Below are positions 8,712 to 17,936 of a stretch of DNA of 64,000 nt, piece after piece. Both the position numbers and the translations under genes were made by a program. Source of the DNA: Pseudomonas rustica (GTDB taxonomy: Bacteria; Pseudomonadota; Gammaproteobacteria; Pseudomonadales; Pseudomonadaceae). The notes below the pieces were generated by a model. That model saw only the letters and a list, made by a program, of their open reading frames with translations, ran no database searches and was not told the origin of the DNA. The stretch lies in contig NZ_JAGYHF010000011.1 in the NCBI RefSeq assembly GCF_018336155.1, forward strand, positions 124,001 to 188,000. Reading direction: 5' to 3'. Position 1 is the stretch's first letter, and the number at the start of each line of letters is the position of its first letter.

Positions 8712-8768
8712 GTGCAGGCGCAGTCTACGCTCGGTTTTTTCGGGATGACAAGTGAAAACATGAAAATT

Positions 8769-8787
8769 GGCATGACCGGTCTGACCA
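8769..8787. promoter_or_regulatory. Second candidate GntR/FadR operator
   Basis: GGTCTGACC at 8778-8786 is another GGT-N3-ACC palindrome, and GGCATGACC directly before it (8769-8777) is a one-mismatch version, giving a tandem pair. It lies about 75 nt upstream of the operator inside the dctA promoter, so looping or cooperative binding by the two encoded regulators is possible. Confidence 0.45.
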
Positions 8788-8802
8788 GTGGCACCAGCCA
8801 AA

Positions 8803-8886
8803 TGTAGGAGCTGCCGAAGGCTGCGATCTTTTGATCTTGTTTTTAAAATCCAGATCAAAAGATCGCAGCCTTCGGCAGCTCCTACA
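8803..8886. repeat. REP pair, family A (heads out)
   Basis: A forward TGTAGGAGCTGCCGAAGG arm and a reverse CCTTCGGCAGCTCCTACA arm are joined through GATCTTTTGATCTT, an AT-rich centre and AGATCAAAAGATC. It lies between the glyA terminator and the dctA operators. Confidence 0.92.
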
Positions 8887-8902
8887 GGTGAATTGCAGGC
8901 GA

Positions 8903-8935
8903 AAAAAAACCGGCCAATCACTTGGCCGGTTTTTC
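8903..8935. terminator. glyA intrinsic terminator (bidirectional)
   Basis: ACCGGCCAA/TTGGCCGGT stem with a TCAC loop, flanked by an A-run on the left and a T-run on the right, so it can work in both directions. It lies 24 nt beyond the glyA stop codon. Confidence 0.9.
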
Positions 8936-8958
8936 ATGCTGCGGATTTAACGTCGCAA

Positions 8959-10212
8959 TTAAGCGCCGTATACCGGCAGTTTCTTGCAGATGGCTTTGAC
9001 TTTCTCACGAACGGCGTCGATCACCGCTTCGTTGTTCAGGTCAGCCAGGATGTCGCAGATCCAGCCAGCCAGCTCTTTGCACTCGGCTTGCTTGAAGCCG
9101 CGAGTGGTCACAGCCGGAGTACCGAAGCGCAGGCCGGAAGTAACGAACGGCGAGCGTGGATCGTTTGGCACGGAGTTCTTGTTCACGGTGATGAAGGCTT
9201 TGCCCAGAGCGGCGTCAGCATCTTTACCGGAGATGTCCTGCTTGATCAGCGACAGCAGGAACAGGTGGTTCTTGGTACCGCCCGAAACCACGTCGAAACC
9301 GCGTTCGATGAACACTTCGGCCATGGCTTGGGCGTTCAGCACCACTTGTTCCTGGTAGGCCTTGAACTCAGGCTGCAGCGCTTCCTTGAAGCAGATCGCC
9401 TTGGCAGCGATCACGTGCTCCAGCGGGCCACCTTGGGCGCCCGGAAATACTGCGGAGTTCAGCTTCTTCTCGATGTCGGCGTTGGCGCGCGCCAGGATCA
9501 GGCCGCCACGTGGACCGCGCAGGGTCTTGTGCGTGGTGGTGGTCACGACGTCAGCGAAAGGCACCGGGTTCGGGTAGACGCCCGCGGCGACCAGACCGGC
9601 CACGTGAGCCATGTCGACGAACAGGTAAGCGCCGACTTTGTCAGCGATGGCGCGGAAGCGTGGGAAATCCAGAATCTGCGAGTAGGCAGAGAAACCGGCC
9701 ACGATCATTTTTGGCTTGTGCTCAACTGCCAGACGCTCGACTTCGTCGTAGTCGATCAGGCCGTTGGCGTCGATGCCGTATTGAACCGCGTTGTACAGCT
9801 TGCCGGAGGAGGAAACGCTGGCGCCGTGGGTCAGGTGACCGCCATGGGCCAGGCTCATGCCCAGAATGGTGTCGCCACCTTGCAGCAGGGCCAGGTAAAC
9901 AGCCGCGTTGGCTTGCGAACCGGCGTGCGGTTGAACGTTGGCGTAATCGGCGCCGAACAGCTCTTTGGCGCGGTCGATGGCCAGTTGCTCAACGATGTCG
10001 ACGTACTCGCAACCACCGTAGTAACGCTTGCCTGGGTAGCCTTCAGCGTACTTGTTGGTCAGTACCGAGCCTTGAGCTTCCATCACCGCTGGGCTGGTGT
10101 AGTTTTCCGAAGCGATCAGCTCGATGTGTTCTTCCTGGCGCTGAGCTTCTTGCTCCATGGCGGCAAAAAGGTCGGCGTCGTACTTGGCAATAGTCAAATC
10201 ACGGCTGAACAT
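8959..10212 (-). CDS. glyA: Serine hydroxymethyltransferase
   Basis: 417 aa from ATG 10212, the standard GlyA length; GAGGACC lies just upstream. The open frame continues further upstream but that part looks non-coding. The PLP-lysine region THKTLRGPRGG, the substrate/cofactor stretch YAEGYPGKRYYGGCEYVD and QPHAGSQANAAVY are all intact. The enzyme interconverts serine and glycine with tetrahydrofolate in the cytoplasm and supplies one-carbon units. It is a single-gene unit with a strong terminator. I see no glycine riboswitch in the 10213-10345 leader. Its position next to morA matches P. aeruginosa. Confidence 0.97.
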   Translation of the reverse strand: MFSRDLTIAKYDADLFAAMEQEAQRQEEHIELIASENYTSPAVMEAQGSVLTNKYAEGYPGKRYYGGCEYVDIVEQLAIDRAKELFGADYANVQPHAGSQANAAVYLALLQGGDTILGMSLAHGGHLTHGASVSSSGKLYNAVQYGIDANGLIDYDEVERLAVEHKPKMIVAGFSAYSQILDFPRFRAIADKVGAYLFVDMAHVAGLVAAGVYPNPVPFADVVTTTTHKTLRGPRGGLILARANADIEKKLNSAVFPGAQGGPLEHVIAAKAICFKEALQPEFKAYQEQVVLNAQAMAEVFIERGFDVVSGGTKNHLFLLSLIKQDISGKDADAALGKAFITVNKNSVPNDPRSPFVTSGLRFGTPAVTTRGFKQAECKELAGWICDILADLNNEAVIDAVREKVKAICKKLPVYGA

Positions 10213-10345
10213 GGCGGTCCTCAAGGATCGGGGGGCAGAAAAGGGAGGCATTCTAACCCAACGGCTTTTGGATGGCATATGAAACGGCATCATGTCGCAG
10301 ACAAGTGGCGTTCATGCGCGGATAGATGGTGATTGTGCCAGCCTG

Positions 10346-10447
10346 AAAAGATCGCAGCCTTCGGCAGCTCCTACATTATCCGAGGCGCACACCAATACCG
10401 TGACCGACATCAATCCCTGTAGGAGCTGCCTCAGGCTGCGATCTTTT
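10346..10447. repeat. REP pair, family A (heads in)
   Basis: A reverse copy (AAAAGATCGCAGCC to CTCCTACA) is followed by a spacer of about 43 nt and a forward copy (TGTAGGAGCTGCC to GATCTTTT). The GTAG heads face inwards. The right end lies 2 nt from the morA stop codon. Confidence 0.88.
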
Positions 10448-10449
10448 CT

Positions 10450-13400
10450 TCAGTCGAACATGAACAGGGCGTCATTACTGAACTGCGCCTCAAACCGGCT
10501 CGCCGGCATCGGCCGCCCGAACAAATACCCCTGAACCTCATCGCAACCATGCTCGCGCAGGAAATCCAGCTGCTCGTGGGTTTCCACGCCTTCGGCAATC
10601 ACCGCCAGATTCAGGCTGTGCGCCATAGCAATGATCGCCCGGGCAATCTGCGCGTCCTGCTCGCCGGATGGCAAACCGTCGACAAACGTGCGGTCGATCT
10701 TCAGCACATCGATCGGGAACTGCTTGAGGTAGTTCAGCGATGAATAACCGGTGCCGAAGTCATCGACCGCGATGCTCAGGCCGAGGTTTTTCAGCCCGGC
10801 AAGAATCTGCATCGCCTCGCTGACTTCGCGCATCAGAATGCTTTCCGTCAGCTCCAGTTCCAGACACGCCGGCGGCAGGCCGGTTTCGCGCAGGATCGTG
10901 GCGATCCGCGTGCCGAGTTGGCCGTCGGAGAACTGCCGCGCGGAAATGTTCACCGACACCTTCGGCACGCGCACACGGTTCTGGTGCCAGGTTTTCAATT
11001 GGCGGCAGGCCTCGCTGATCACCCAATCGCCAACGTCGACCACCAGACCGAGTTCTTCCAGCACCGGAATGAAATCCCCCGGCGGCACCAGTCCACGACG
11101 CGGGTGACGCCAGCGCAGCAGGGCTTCAGCGCCGGTCAGGCGTTTGCCGTCGCCGCTGAATTGCGGCTGGTAATACAGGACGAATTCGTCTTGTTCCAAG
11201 GCGTGGCGCAAATCGCTTTCCAGCTCCAGACGCTCCAGCGCACTGGCGTTCATGTCGGCCTGATAGAACTGGAAGTTGTTCTTGCCGCGTTCCTTGGCGT
11301 GGTACATCGCGGTGTCGGCGTTCTTCATCAACTGGCTGAGTTCGTTGCCATCCTGCGGACTCAGGGCGATGCCGATACTCGCAGTGACAAAAAACTCGCG
11401 GCCTTCCAGCACAAACGGTCGCACCAGGCTGGCAAGAATCTGCTCGGCGACATGAATCGCCCGGTTCAGCGCCAGTTCGCGGCTGGAACGGTGTTGCAGC
11501 AGCAAGGTGAATTCATCGCCGCCCATGCGCGCGACGGTGTCGTCGTTGTCGACGCAGGCCAGCAGGCGCGTGGCCATGTCTTTCAACATGCGGTCACCGG
11601 CGGCGTGACCGAGGGAGTCGTTGATCGGTTTGAAACGGTCGAGGTCGAGGAACATCAGCACCACCCACGACTTCTGCCGCTCCGCCGATTGCAGCGCCGT
11701 GTGCAGGCGATCCTGGAACAGCGTGCGGTTCGGCAAGTGGGTCAGGGCGTCGTAGTAAGCGAGGCGGTGGATGCGCTGTTCGCTGGCCTTGCGCTCGCTG
11801 ATGTCGCTGAAGAAACACACGTAACTGGCCAGATCGCCTTCGTCGTCGAGCACCGCGGTGATGCCGACCCACGCCGGATAATGCTCGCCGTTACGGCGCT
11901 TCATCCAGACTTCGCCTTCCCAGGTGCTGTGCTGATGCAACTGCTTGAGCACGTAACGCAGATGCGCGTCCTGCTGCTCGTCGACCGTGAGCATGTTCGG
12001 CAATTGGTCGAGCACTTCGCTCACCGCGTAACCGCTGACGCGACTGAACGCTTCGTTGGCCTGAACGATGTAACCGGCCGGATCGGTGATCAGGATCGCC
12101 GAGGTCGAGTGTTCGAATACGGTGGCAGCCATGCGCAGGTCTTTTTCGGCGCGGCGCTGCTGGCTGATGTCGCGACCGACCCCGAGCACGCCTTCAAAAC
12201 CGCCATGCTCATCCCACACCAAGACCAGACGCAGTTCGATTGGAATCTTGCGGCCATCGGCGCGCAGGCAGTCGAACAGAAACAATTGCGTCTGCACCTG
12301 ACTGCGCAACAGCGCCAGTTGCTCGGGTTTATTCAGCGACTTGCTGACCCGATCCATCAGCGTGTAGATGCCGCTCAATTGCTGCGGGTTGGCAATGATC
12401 GATTGCCAGCCATTCTGGAAAATCCACTCGGCATCAAAGCCCAGCACAGCCTGCACCGACGGGCTGACGTAGTTCAGCGAGAGCTTGCTGTCGGTGGAGA
12501 AAATCACGTCGCTGATGCTTTCGGCGAGCATGCGATAACGCTGCTCACTGTCGCGCAGGGACTCGCTGGCCTCAATCTGCTCGGTGATGTCCTTGGCCAC
12601 GCCGATGATCCGCGTGACCTGATCGTGCTTGTCGCGCGCCAGTGCCTGTTCGCGAATATCAAAGCGCCGCCAGTTGCCGTCGCGATGGCGGAAGCGCAGT
12701 TGGCACTGCAGCAATTGGCTGTAACCGGCATGGCGCTGGGATTGGCGCGAGCGGTGGTAATAATCGGCGTCTTCCGGGTGCAGAAGGATTTCCCAGAAAT
12801 ACTCGCCCATCTGGTGCAGTTCGGTGCGGTTGTAGCCGAGGGTCTGCCCGAGGTGGTGGTTGCTGAAAATCATTCGCTGGCTGATCACGTCCTGCACGTA
12901 CAGATGATCCGGCACCGTGCGCACCACGTCCGACCAGAACCCTTCGCGCTCCAGCAACGACAGCTCGACCAGTTTGCGGCTGGTGATGTCGTTGATGCTG
13001 AGGATCACCGCCGTGTAATCGTGCTGCTCGGTCGGCAGGCGCAAGACCATCCACAGGTGTTGATCGCGGCCATTGATGTCCGCCAGTTTGATTTCCAGTT
13101 CCAGCTGCTTTTGCTGTTGCAGCACGGCGTCGAGGATTTGATTGCCGATCGCGCACTGACGGTGCGGATGACCGTCGATCAACAGTTGCCACGCTTGTTC
13201 GCAGGAATTGACGTTGAGCAGTTGCAACGCGACCTGGTTGACCTCGGTGACACGCAACTCTTGCAGCAATTGCTGGCGCTGCGCCGGTTGGTCGAGCCAG
13301 GCCTTGAGCTGGTCGCTGGTCTGGATCTGCGCTTTCTCGAAAACCTGTTTCAGGCCAGACAGATCGAGCACACACAACGCAACGCCGGTGCCTTCGAAAA

Positions 13401-14298
13401 TATCCTGATAACGCCGGCGACCTTCATGCAACTGGCGCTGACGGCGGCGCATGTTCAGCAGCGCGATCACCGGCAGCAGCGAGAAGGCCAGCCCGAGCAG
13501 GCATTTGCCGATAAACGCCGGGAGCAATTCTTCGAGCACGCGCTGACGGTCGAACAGACCGCGCAACTGCCAGTCGCTGCTGCTCAGCGGCACAGTCAGC
13601 ACCGTGTCGGCCAGATCGTCAGGGGAAAGCACGCTGGGCTTGGCCGAGGGCAACGCTTTATCGCGACTGACGATCTGATGGTTGATGCGGTTTTCCACCA
13701 GCCACAATGGGCGCAGGCCGGTTTCGCCCTGTTTGGTCAGCGAATCGAAAAACGTCGGCGTCAGGCGCAACGCCCAATAACCGCGCGAACTGCCGCTGGC
13801 CTGATGCAGCAACAGATGCACCACCGAGCCGTCATCGGCGTTACTGAAGTAATGCGCCTGAGCACGACTGCGCCGAACCAGTTCGGTGAGGTAATCGGCG
13901 TCATGGCTGTCGGCGGCGCTGTCGCTGAGGATTCGCCCGGAAGGACTGAGCAACGCCATGCTGCGCAGATCCGGCAGCGATTGCTGAAGTTTGCGCAGCA
14001 GCGCCTGCTGTTCGTCGGCGGTTTGCGGTTGCTCGACGATCGGTAGCAGGTTGAGAGCGATTTGCGCGTTCAGCGCCATGTTCAGGCTGACTTGTGAAGC
14101 GAGGTCGGCGGTGTAATCGATGGTGTACTGGCGCTGGTTTTTCTGGGTCTCGCGCAGTTGATCGAGCAGTTGCCAGAACAGCAACGCCAGCAGCAACAGC
14201 ACCAAAGTCGCCAGCGCACCCTTTAATGTCCCGCGCAGGGGTGAGCCGGGCGCCGGAGGGGTGCTGCTCACAGAGGCTGGCGGAGTGACATTGGACAA
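10450..14298 (-). CDS. morA: MorA-like diguanylate cyclase/phosphodiesterase with PAS domains
   Basis: 1282 aa. TM1 lies near residues 30-47, a periplasmic sensor region follows to about 262, and TM2 spans about 263-285. Then come four PAS domains (about 295-840), GGDEF (motif near 926-930) and EAL (motif near 1058-1060). Both catalytic signatures are intact: MGGDEF, GAEALLRW and DDFGTGYSSLNYLK. The allosteric I-site RxxD expected before GGDEF reads DNDD, so product inhibition is probably absent. The start appears to be TTG at 14298 with AGGATTACAGC upstream; no ATG lies before TM1. MorA controls c-di-GMP, flagellar development, motility and biofilm in Pseudomonas. The gene follows glyA as in P. 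aeruginosa (PA4601-PA4602). Confidence 0.92.
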   Translation of the reverse strand: MSNVTPPASVSSTPPAPGSPLRGTLKGALATLVLLLLALLFWQLLDQLRETQKNQRQYTIDYTADLASQVSLNMALNAQIALNLLPIVEQPQTADEQQALLRKLQQSLPDLRSMALLSPSGRILSDSAADSHDADYLTELVRRSRAQAHYFSNADDGSVVHLLLHQASGSSRGYWALRLTPTFFDSLTKQGETGLRPLWLVENRINHQIVSRDKALPSAKPSVLSPDDLADTVLTVPLSSSDWQLRGLFDRQRVLEELLPAFIGKCLLGLAFSLLPVIALLNMRRRQRQLHEGRRRYQDIFEGTGVALCVLDLSGLKQVFEKAQIQTSDQLKAWLDQPAQRQQLLQELRVTEVNQVALQLLNVNSCEQAWQLLIDGHPHRQCAIGNQILDAVLQQQKQLELEIKLADINGRDQHLWMVLRLPTEQHDYTAVILSINDITSRKLVELSLLEREGFWSDVVRTVPDHLYVQDVISQRMIFSNHHLGQTLGYNRTELHQMGEYFWEILLHPEDADYYHRSRQSQRHAGYSQLLQCQLRFRHRDGNWRRFDIREQALARDKHDQVTRIIGVAKDITEQIEASESLRDSEQRYRMLAESISDVIFSTDSKLSLNYVSPSVQAVLGFDAEWIFQNGWQSIIANPQQLSGIYTLMDRVSKSLNKPEQLALLRSQVQTQLFLFDCLRADGRKIPIELRLVLVWDEHGGFEGVLGVGRDISQQRRAEKDLRMAATVFEHSTSAILITDPAGYIVQANEAFSRVSGYAVSEVLDQLPNMLTVDEQQDAHLRYVLKQLHQHSTWEGEVWMKRRNGEHYPAWVGITAVLDDEGDLASYVCFFSDISERKASEQRIHRLAYYDALTHLPNRTLFQDRLHTALQSAERQKSWVVLMFLDLDRFKPINDSLGHAAGDRMLKDMATRLLACVDNDDTVARMGGDEFTLLLQHRSSRELALNRAIHVAEQILASLVRPFVLEGREFFVTASIGIALSPQDGNELSQLMKNADTAMYHAKERGKNNFQFYQADMNASALERLELESDLRHALEQDEFVLYYQPQFSGDGKRLTGAEALLRWRHPRRGLVPPGDFIPVLEELGLVVDVGDWVISEACRQLKTWHQNRVRVPKVSVNISARQFSDGQLGTRIATILRETGLPPACLELELTESILMREVSEAMQILAGLKNLGLSIAVDDFGTGYSSLNYLKQFPIDVLKIDRTFVDGLPSGEQDAQIARAIIAMAHSLNLAVIAEGVETHEQLDFLREHGCDEVQGYLFGRPMPASRFEAQFSNDALFMFD

Positions 14299-14583
14299 GC
14301 TGTAATCCTGCGGTCTGGCTGGACTGGCGCGACGTGCACTATAAGCCGGACGCCCAAAGGGCGGCTAGCATGCCTTGAGTTGTGGCGAAGTGCCAGCCCC
14401 GCTCGGCTGGACTGCCTTCCGTCATTCAGGTAGCTTTGCCGGTTACGCGGGAGCGTTCCAGCTCCTAGACTCAGACTTTTTCAGCGCGCACGCATTGATA
14501 ACCATCAAGTGAACGACGCGCATGGTCTGGCCGGGCATCGCCCGCGCTGCAATCATTCATCTGTCACTGACCCAAGGTTCTCC

Positions 14584-16248
14584 ATGGCTCAATACGTCTT
14601 CACCATGCATCGGCTGGGCAAAGTTGTTCCGCCGAAGCGGGAAATCCTCAAAAACATTTCGCTGTCGTTCTTCCCCGGCGCCAAGATCGGCGTGCTCGGC
14701 CTCAACGGTTCGGGTAAGTCCACGCTGCTGAAAATCATGGCTGGCGTCGACACCGAGTTCGAAGGCGAAGCGCGCCCGATGCCGGAACTGAACATCGGTT
14801 ATCTGCCGCAAGAGCCGCAACTTGACCCCACCAAGACCGTGCGTGAAGTGGTTGAGGAAGCGGTCAGCGTGATCAAGAACGCCCAGGCCCGCCTGGACGA
14901 GGTCTACGCGGCTTACGCTGACGAAGATGCCGACTTCGACAAACTGGCGGCTGAACAGGCCAAGCTCGAAGCGATCCTGCAAGCCAGCGACGGTCACAAC
15001 CTCGATCGTCAACTGGAAGTCGCCGCCGACGCCCTGCGTCTGCCGGCGTGGGACGCCAAGGTCGAATTCCTCTCCGGTGGTGAAAAGCGTCGTGTGGCCC
15101 TGTGCCGCCTGCTGCTGTCCGCTCCGGACATGCTCCTGCTCGACGAACCAACCAACCACTTGGACGCCGATTCCGTTGCGTGGCTGGAGCACTTCCTCCA
15201 CGATTTCCCGGGCACCGTGGTTGCGATCACGCACGACCGTTACTTCCTCGACAACGTCGCTGGCTGGATTCTGGAACTCGACCGCGGCGCGGGCATTCCG
15301 TACGAAGGCAACTACTCGGGTTGGCTTGAAGCCAAGTCCGATCGTCTGGCCGCTGAATCCAAGCAGCAGTCGGCACACGAAAAAGCCATGAAGGAAGAAC
15401 TGGAGTGGGTGCGCAAAGGCGCCAAAGCCCGCCAGTCGAAATCCAAGGCACGTCTGCAACGCTTCGAAGAAATGCAATCGCAGGAATTCCAGAAGCGCAG
15501 CGAAACCAACGAGATCTACATCCCGGCCGGCCCGCGTCTGGGCGACAAGGTCATCGAATTCAAGAACGTCACCAAGGGCTACGGCGATCGCGTGTTGATC
15601 GACAACCTGTCGTTCTCGATGCCGAAGGGCGCGATCGTCGGTGTGATCGGCGGTAACGGTGCCGGTAAGTCGACCCTGTTCCGCATGCTGATGGGCAAGG
15701 AACAACCGGATTCGGGCAGCATCGAAGTCGGCGAAACCGTGCAACTGGCTTGCGTCGATCAGAGCCGCGACGACCTCGACGGCAGCAAAACTGTGTTCCA
15801 GCAGATCTCCGACGGCTCCGACCAGATCCGCATCGGCAACTACGAGATCCCGTCGCGCACCTACGTCGGTCGCTTCAACTTCAAGGGCGGCGATCAGCAG
15901 AAGTTCGTCAAGGATCTGTCCGGTGGTGAGCGCGGTCGTCTGCACCTGGCACTGACCCTGAAGGAGGGCGGTAACGTCCTGCTGCTCGACGAACCGTCCA
16001 ACGACCTCGACGTTGAAACCCTGCGTTCCCTGGAAGAAGCCCTGCTGGACTTCCCGGGCGCTGCAATTGTGATCTCTCACGATCGGTGGTTCCTTGACCG
16101 CGTGGCGACACACATCCTCGCGTACGAAGACGACTCGCAAGCGATCTTCTTCGAAGGTAACTACACCGAGTACGAAGCGGATCGCAAGAAACGCCTCGGC
16201 GAAGCAGCTGCCCAGCCACACCGGGTGCGTCACAAGAAACTGGCCTGA
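14584..16248 (+). CDS. ettA: Energy-dependent translational throttle protein EttA (ABC-F ATPase)
   Basis: 554 aa from ATG 14584, the family length. Two ABC domains are present: Walker A GLNGSGKST with signature LSGGEKRRV, and Walker A GGNGAGKST with signature LSGGERGRL. A helical arm and a charged linker separate them, and there are no membrane segments. EttA binds the ribosomal E site and gates entry into elongation according to ATP/ADP. The 285-nt gap to divergent morA contains no gene that I can support. A strong terminator follows. Confidence 0.95.
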   Translation: MAQYVFTMHRLGKVVPPKREILKNISLSFFPGAKIGVLGLNGSGKSTLLKIMAGVDTEFEGEARPMPELNIGYLPQEPQLDPTKTVREVVEEAVSVIKNAQARLDEVYAAYADEDADFDKLAAEQAKLEAILQASDGHNLDRQLEVAADALRLPAWDAKVEFLSGGEKRRVALCRLLLSAPDMLLLDEPTNHLDADSVAWLEHFLHDFPGTVVAITHDRYFLDNVAGWILELDRGAGIPYEGNYSGWLEAKSDRLAAESKQQSAHEKAMKEELEWVRKGAKARQSKSKARLQRFEEMQSQEFQKRSETNEIYIPAGPRLGDKVIEFKNVTKGYGDRVLIDNLSFSMPKGAIVGVIGGNGAGKSTLFRMLMGKEQPDSGSIEVGETVQLACVDQSRDDLDGSKTVFQQISDGSDQIRIGNYEIPSRTYVGRFNFKGGDQQKFVKDLSGGERGRLHLALTLKEGGNVLLLDEPSNDLDVETLRSLEEALLDFPGAAIVISHDRWFLDRVATHILAYEDDSQAIFFEGNYTEYEADRKKRLGEAAAQPHRVRHKKLA

Positions 16249-16268
16249 TTCGGGTTGGTTGCATAAAA

Positions 16269-16298
16269 AGCGGAGCCTTCGGGCTCCGTTTTTTTTTG
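16269..16298 (+). terminator. ettA intrinsic terminator
   Basis: A GCGGAGCC-TTCG-GGCTCCGT hairpin followed by nine T residues, 21 nt after the ettA stop. Confidence 0.93.
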
Positions 16299-16329
16299 CC
16301 CGGGTTTTTTCAGATGGATCGAGTCGCGG

Positions 16330-16402
16330 CATTCGCGAGCAAGCCCGCTCCCACAAGGGGAACGCATTCCAAATGTGGGAGCGAGCTTGCTCGCGAAGGC
16401 TG
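16330..16402. repeat. REP pair, family B (GTGG head, heads in)
   Basis: ATTCGCGAGCAAGCCCGCTC to CCCAC, a 20-nt spacer, then GTGGGAGCGAGCTTGCTCGC. The heads face each other. It occupies the ettA-gdhA gap (16249-16598); the rest of that gap holds the ettA terminator and an AT-rich stretch that presumably carries the gdhA promoter, although I cannot point to a convincing -35/-10 pair. Confidence 0.88.
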
Positions 16403-16598
16403 TATTCCGGTTGGTGCAAAGCTTGTTTTGTAAATCACCATTCAGGTGCAAAACAGGTCAAAAAATCCTCATGATTTATATCCTGTGCACCATTTAATTT
16501 CATATCCGCGACATTTCGCTCTATTCCTGTGCGCAATTGGTTTGTTACAGTCCGGCCCAATCTCTTCCAACGATAATAAATTTGCCGAGACTTTTCCC

Positions 16599-17936
16599 AT
16601 GATCGAATCCGTCGAATCCTTCCTCGCCCGCCTGAAAAAACGCGACCCTGATCAGCCCGAATTCCACCAGGCCGTCGAAGAAGTCCTGCGCAGCCTGTGG
16701 CCATTTCTCGAAGCCAATCCGCACTACCTGACTTCGGGGATTCTCGAGCGGCTCTGCGAGCCGGAGCGTGCCGTGGCGTTCCGCGTGTCGTGGGTCGACG
16801 ATCAGGGCAAGGTTCAGGTTAATCGCGGTTTCCGCATCCAGATGAACAGCGCCATCGGCCCGTACAAGGGCGGCTTGCGTTTCCATCCGTCGGTGAACAT
16901 GGGCGTGCTGAAATTCCTCGCCTTCGAACAGACCTTCAAAAACTCCCTGACCTCGTTGCCCATGGGCGGCGGCAAGGGCGGTTCGGATTTCGATCCGAAG
17001 GGCAAGAGCGACGCCGAAGTCATGCGTTTCTGCCAGGCGTTCATGAGCGAGTTGTATCGTCACATCGGCGCCGACGTTGACGTGCCGGCCGGTGACATCG
17101 GTGTCGGGGCGCGCGAGATCGGTTTCCTCTTCGGCCAGTACAAACGCCTGAGCAACCAGTTCACTAGCGTGCTGACCGGCAAAGGCATGACCTACGGCGG
17201 CAGCCTGATTCGTCCGGAAGCCACCGGTTTCGGTTGTGTGTACTTCGCGGAAGAAATGCTCAAACGTCGCGAGCAAACCGTGGAAGGCAAACGCGTGGCG
17301 ATCTCCGGTTCCGGCAACGTCGCGCAATACGCCGCGCGCAAAGTGATGGATCTGGGCGGCAAGGTGATTTCGCTGTCCGACTCCGAAGGCACGCTGTATT
17401 GCGAGGCGGGCCTGAGCGAAGAACAGTGGTCGGCGTTGCTGCAGCTGAAGAACGTCAAACGCGGACGCATCAGCGAATTGGCCTCAGCGTTCGGTCTGGA
17501 ATTCCGCGCCGGTCAATTGCCGTGGTCGCTGCCATGCGATATCGCATTGCCGTGCGCCACGCAGAACGAACTCGACGCCGAAGCCGCGCGTACGCTGCTG
17601 CGCAATGGCTGCGTGTGCGTCGCTGAGGGCGCGAACATGCCGACCACGCTGGAGGCTGTGGATATCTTTATCGAGGCCGGCATTCTCTTCGCGCCGGGCA
17701 AGGCGTCCAATGCCGGCGGTGTCGCGGTGAGTGGTCTGGAGATGTCGCAGAACGCCATGCGTCTGCTGTGGACGGCGGGTGAAGTGGACAGCAAGCTGCA
17801 CAACATCATGCAATCGATCCACCACGCCTGCGTGCACTACGGCGAAGAGAACGGTCGGATCAATTACGTCAAAGGCGCGAACATCGCCGGTTTCGTCAAA
17901 GTCGCCGACGCGATGCTGGCGCAGGGCGTGGTTTAA
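16599..17936 (+). CDS. gdhA: NADP-specific glutamate dehydrogenase
   Basis: 445 aa from ATG 16599, the standard length for hexameric NADP-dependent GDH. The catalytic and substrate-binding segments NMGVLKFLAFEQ, PMGGGKGGSDFDPKGKS (lysine nucleophile region) and DVPAGDIGVGAREI are intact. The dinucleotide-binding loop is SGSGNVAQYA. The enzyme makes glutamate from 2-oxoglutarate, ammonium and NADPH in the cytoplasm. The last 4 nt overlap the 3' end of the convergent Gre-like gene, with no terminator between them. Confidence 0.96.
   Translation: MIESVESFLARLKKRDPDQPEFHQAVEEVLRSLWPFLEANPHYLTSGILERLCEPERAVAFRVSWVDDQGKVQVNRGFRIQMNSAIGPYKGGLRFHPSVNMGVLKFLAFEQTFKNSLTSLPMGGGKGGSDFDPKGKSDAEVMRFCQAFMSELYRHIGADVDVPAGDIGVGAREIGFLFGQYKRLSNQFTSVLTGKGMTYGGSLIRPEATGFGCVYFAEEMLKRREQTVEGKRVAISGSGNVAQYAARKVMDLGGKVISLSDSEGTLYCEAGLSEEQWSALLQLKNVKRGRISELASAFGLEFRAGQLPWSLPCDIALPCATQNELDAEAARTLLRNGCVCVAEGANMPTTLEAVDIFIEAGILFAPGKASNAGGVAVSGLEMSQNAMRLLWTAGEVDSKLHNIMQSIHHACVHYGEENGRINYVKGANIAGFVKVADAMLAQGVV

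Noticed and set aside
10213..10345. Possible glycine riboswitch upstream of glyA
   Set aside because: No paired-aptamer or conserved helix pattern can be seen; only a TAGAAT-like -10 element is visible on the minus strand.
14299..14583. Small RNA in the morA-ettA gap
   Set aside because: Only a weak 6-bp stem (CCAGCC/GGCTGG) and no promoter-terminator pair.
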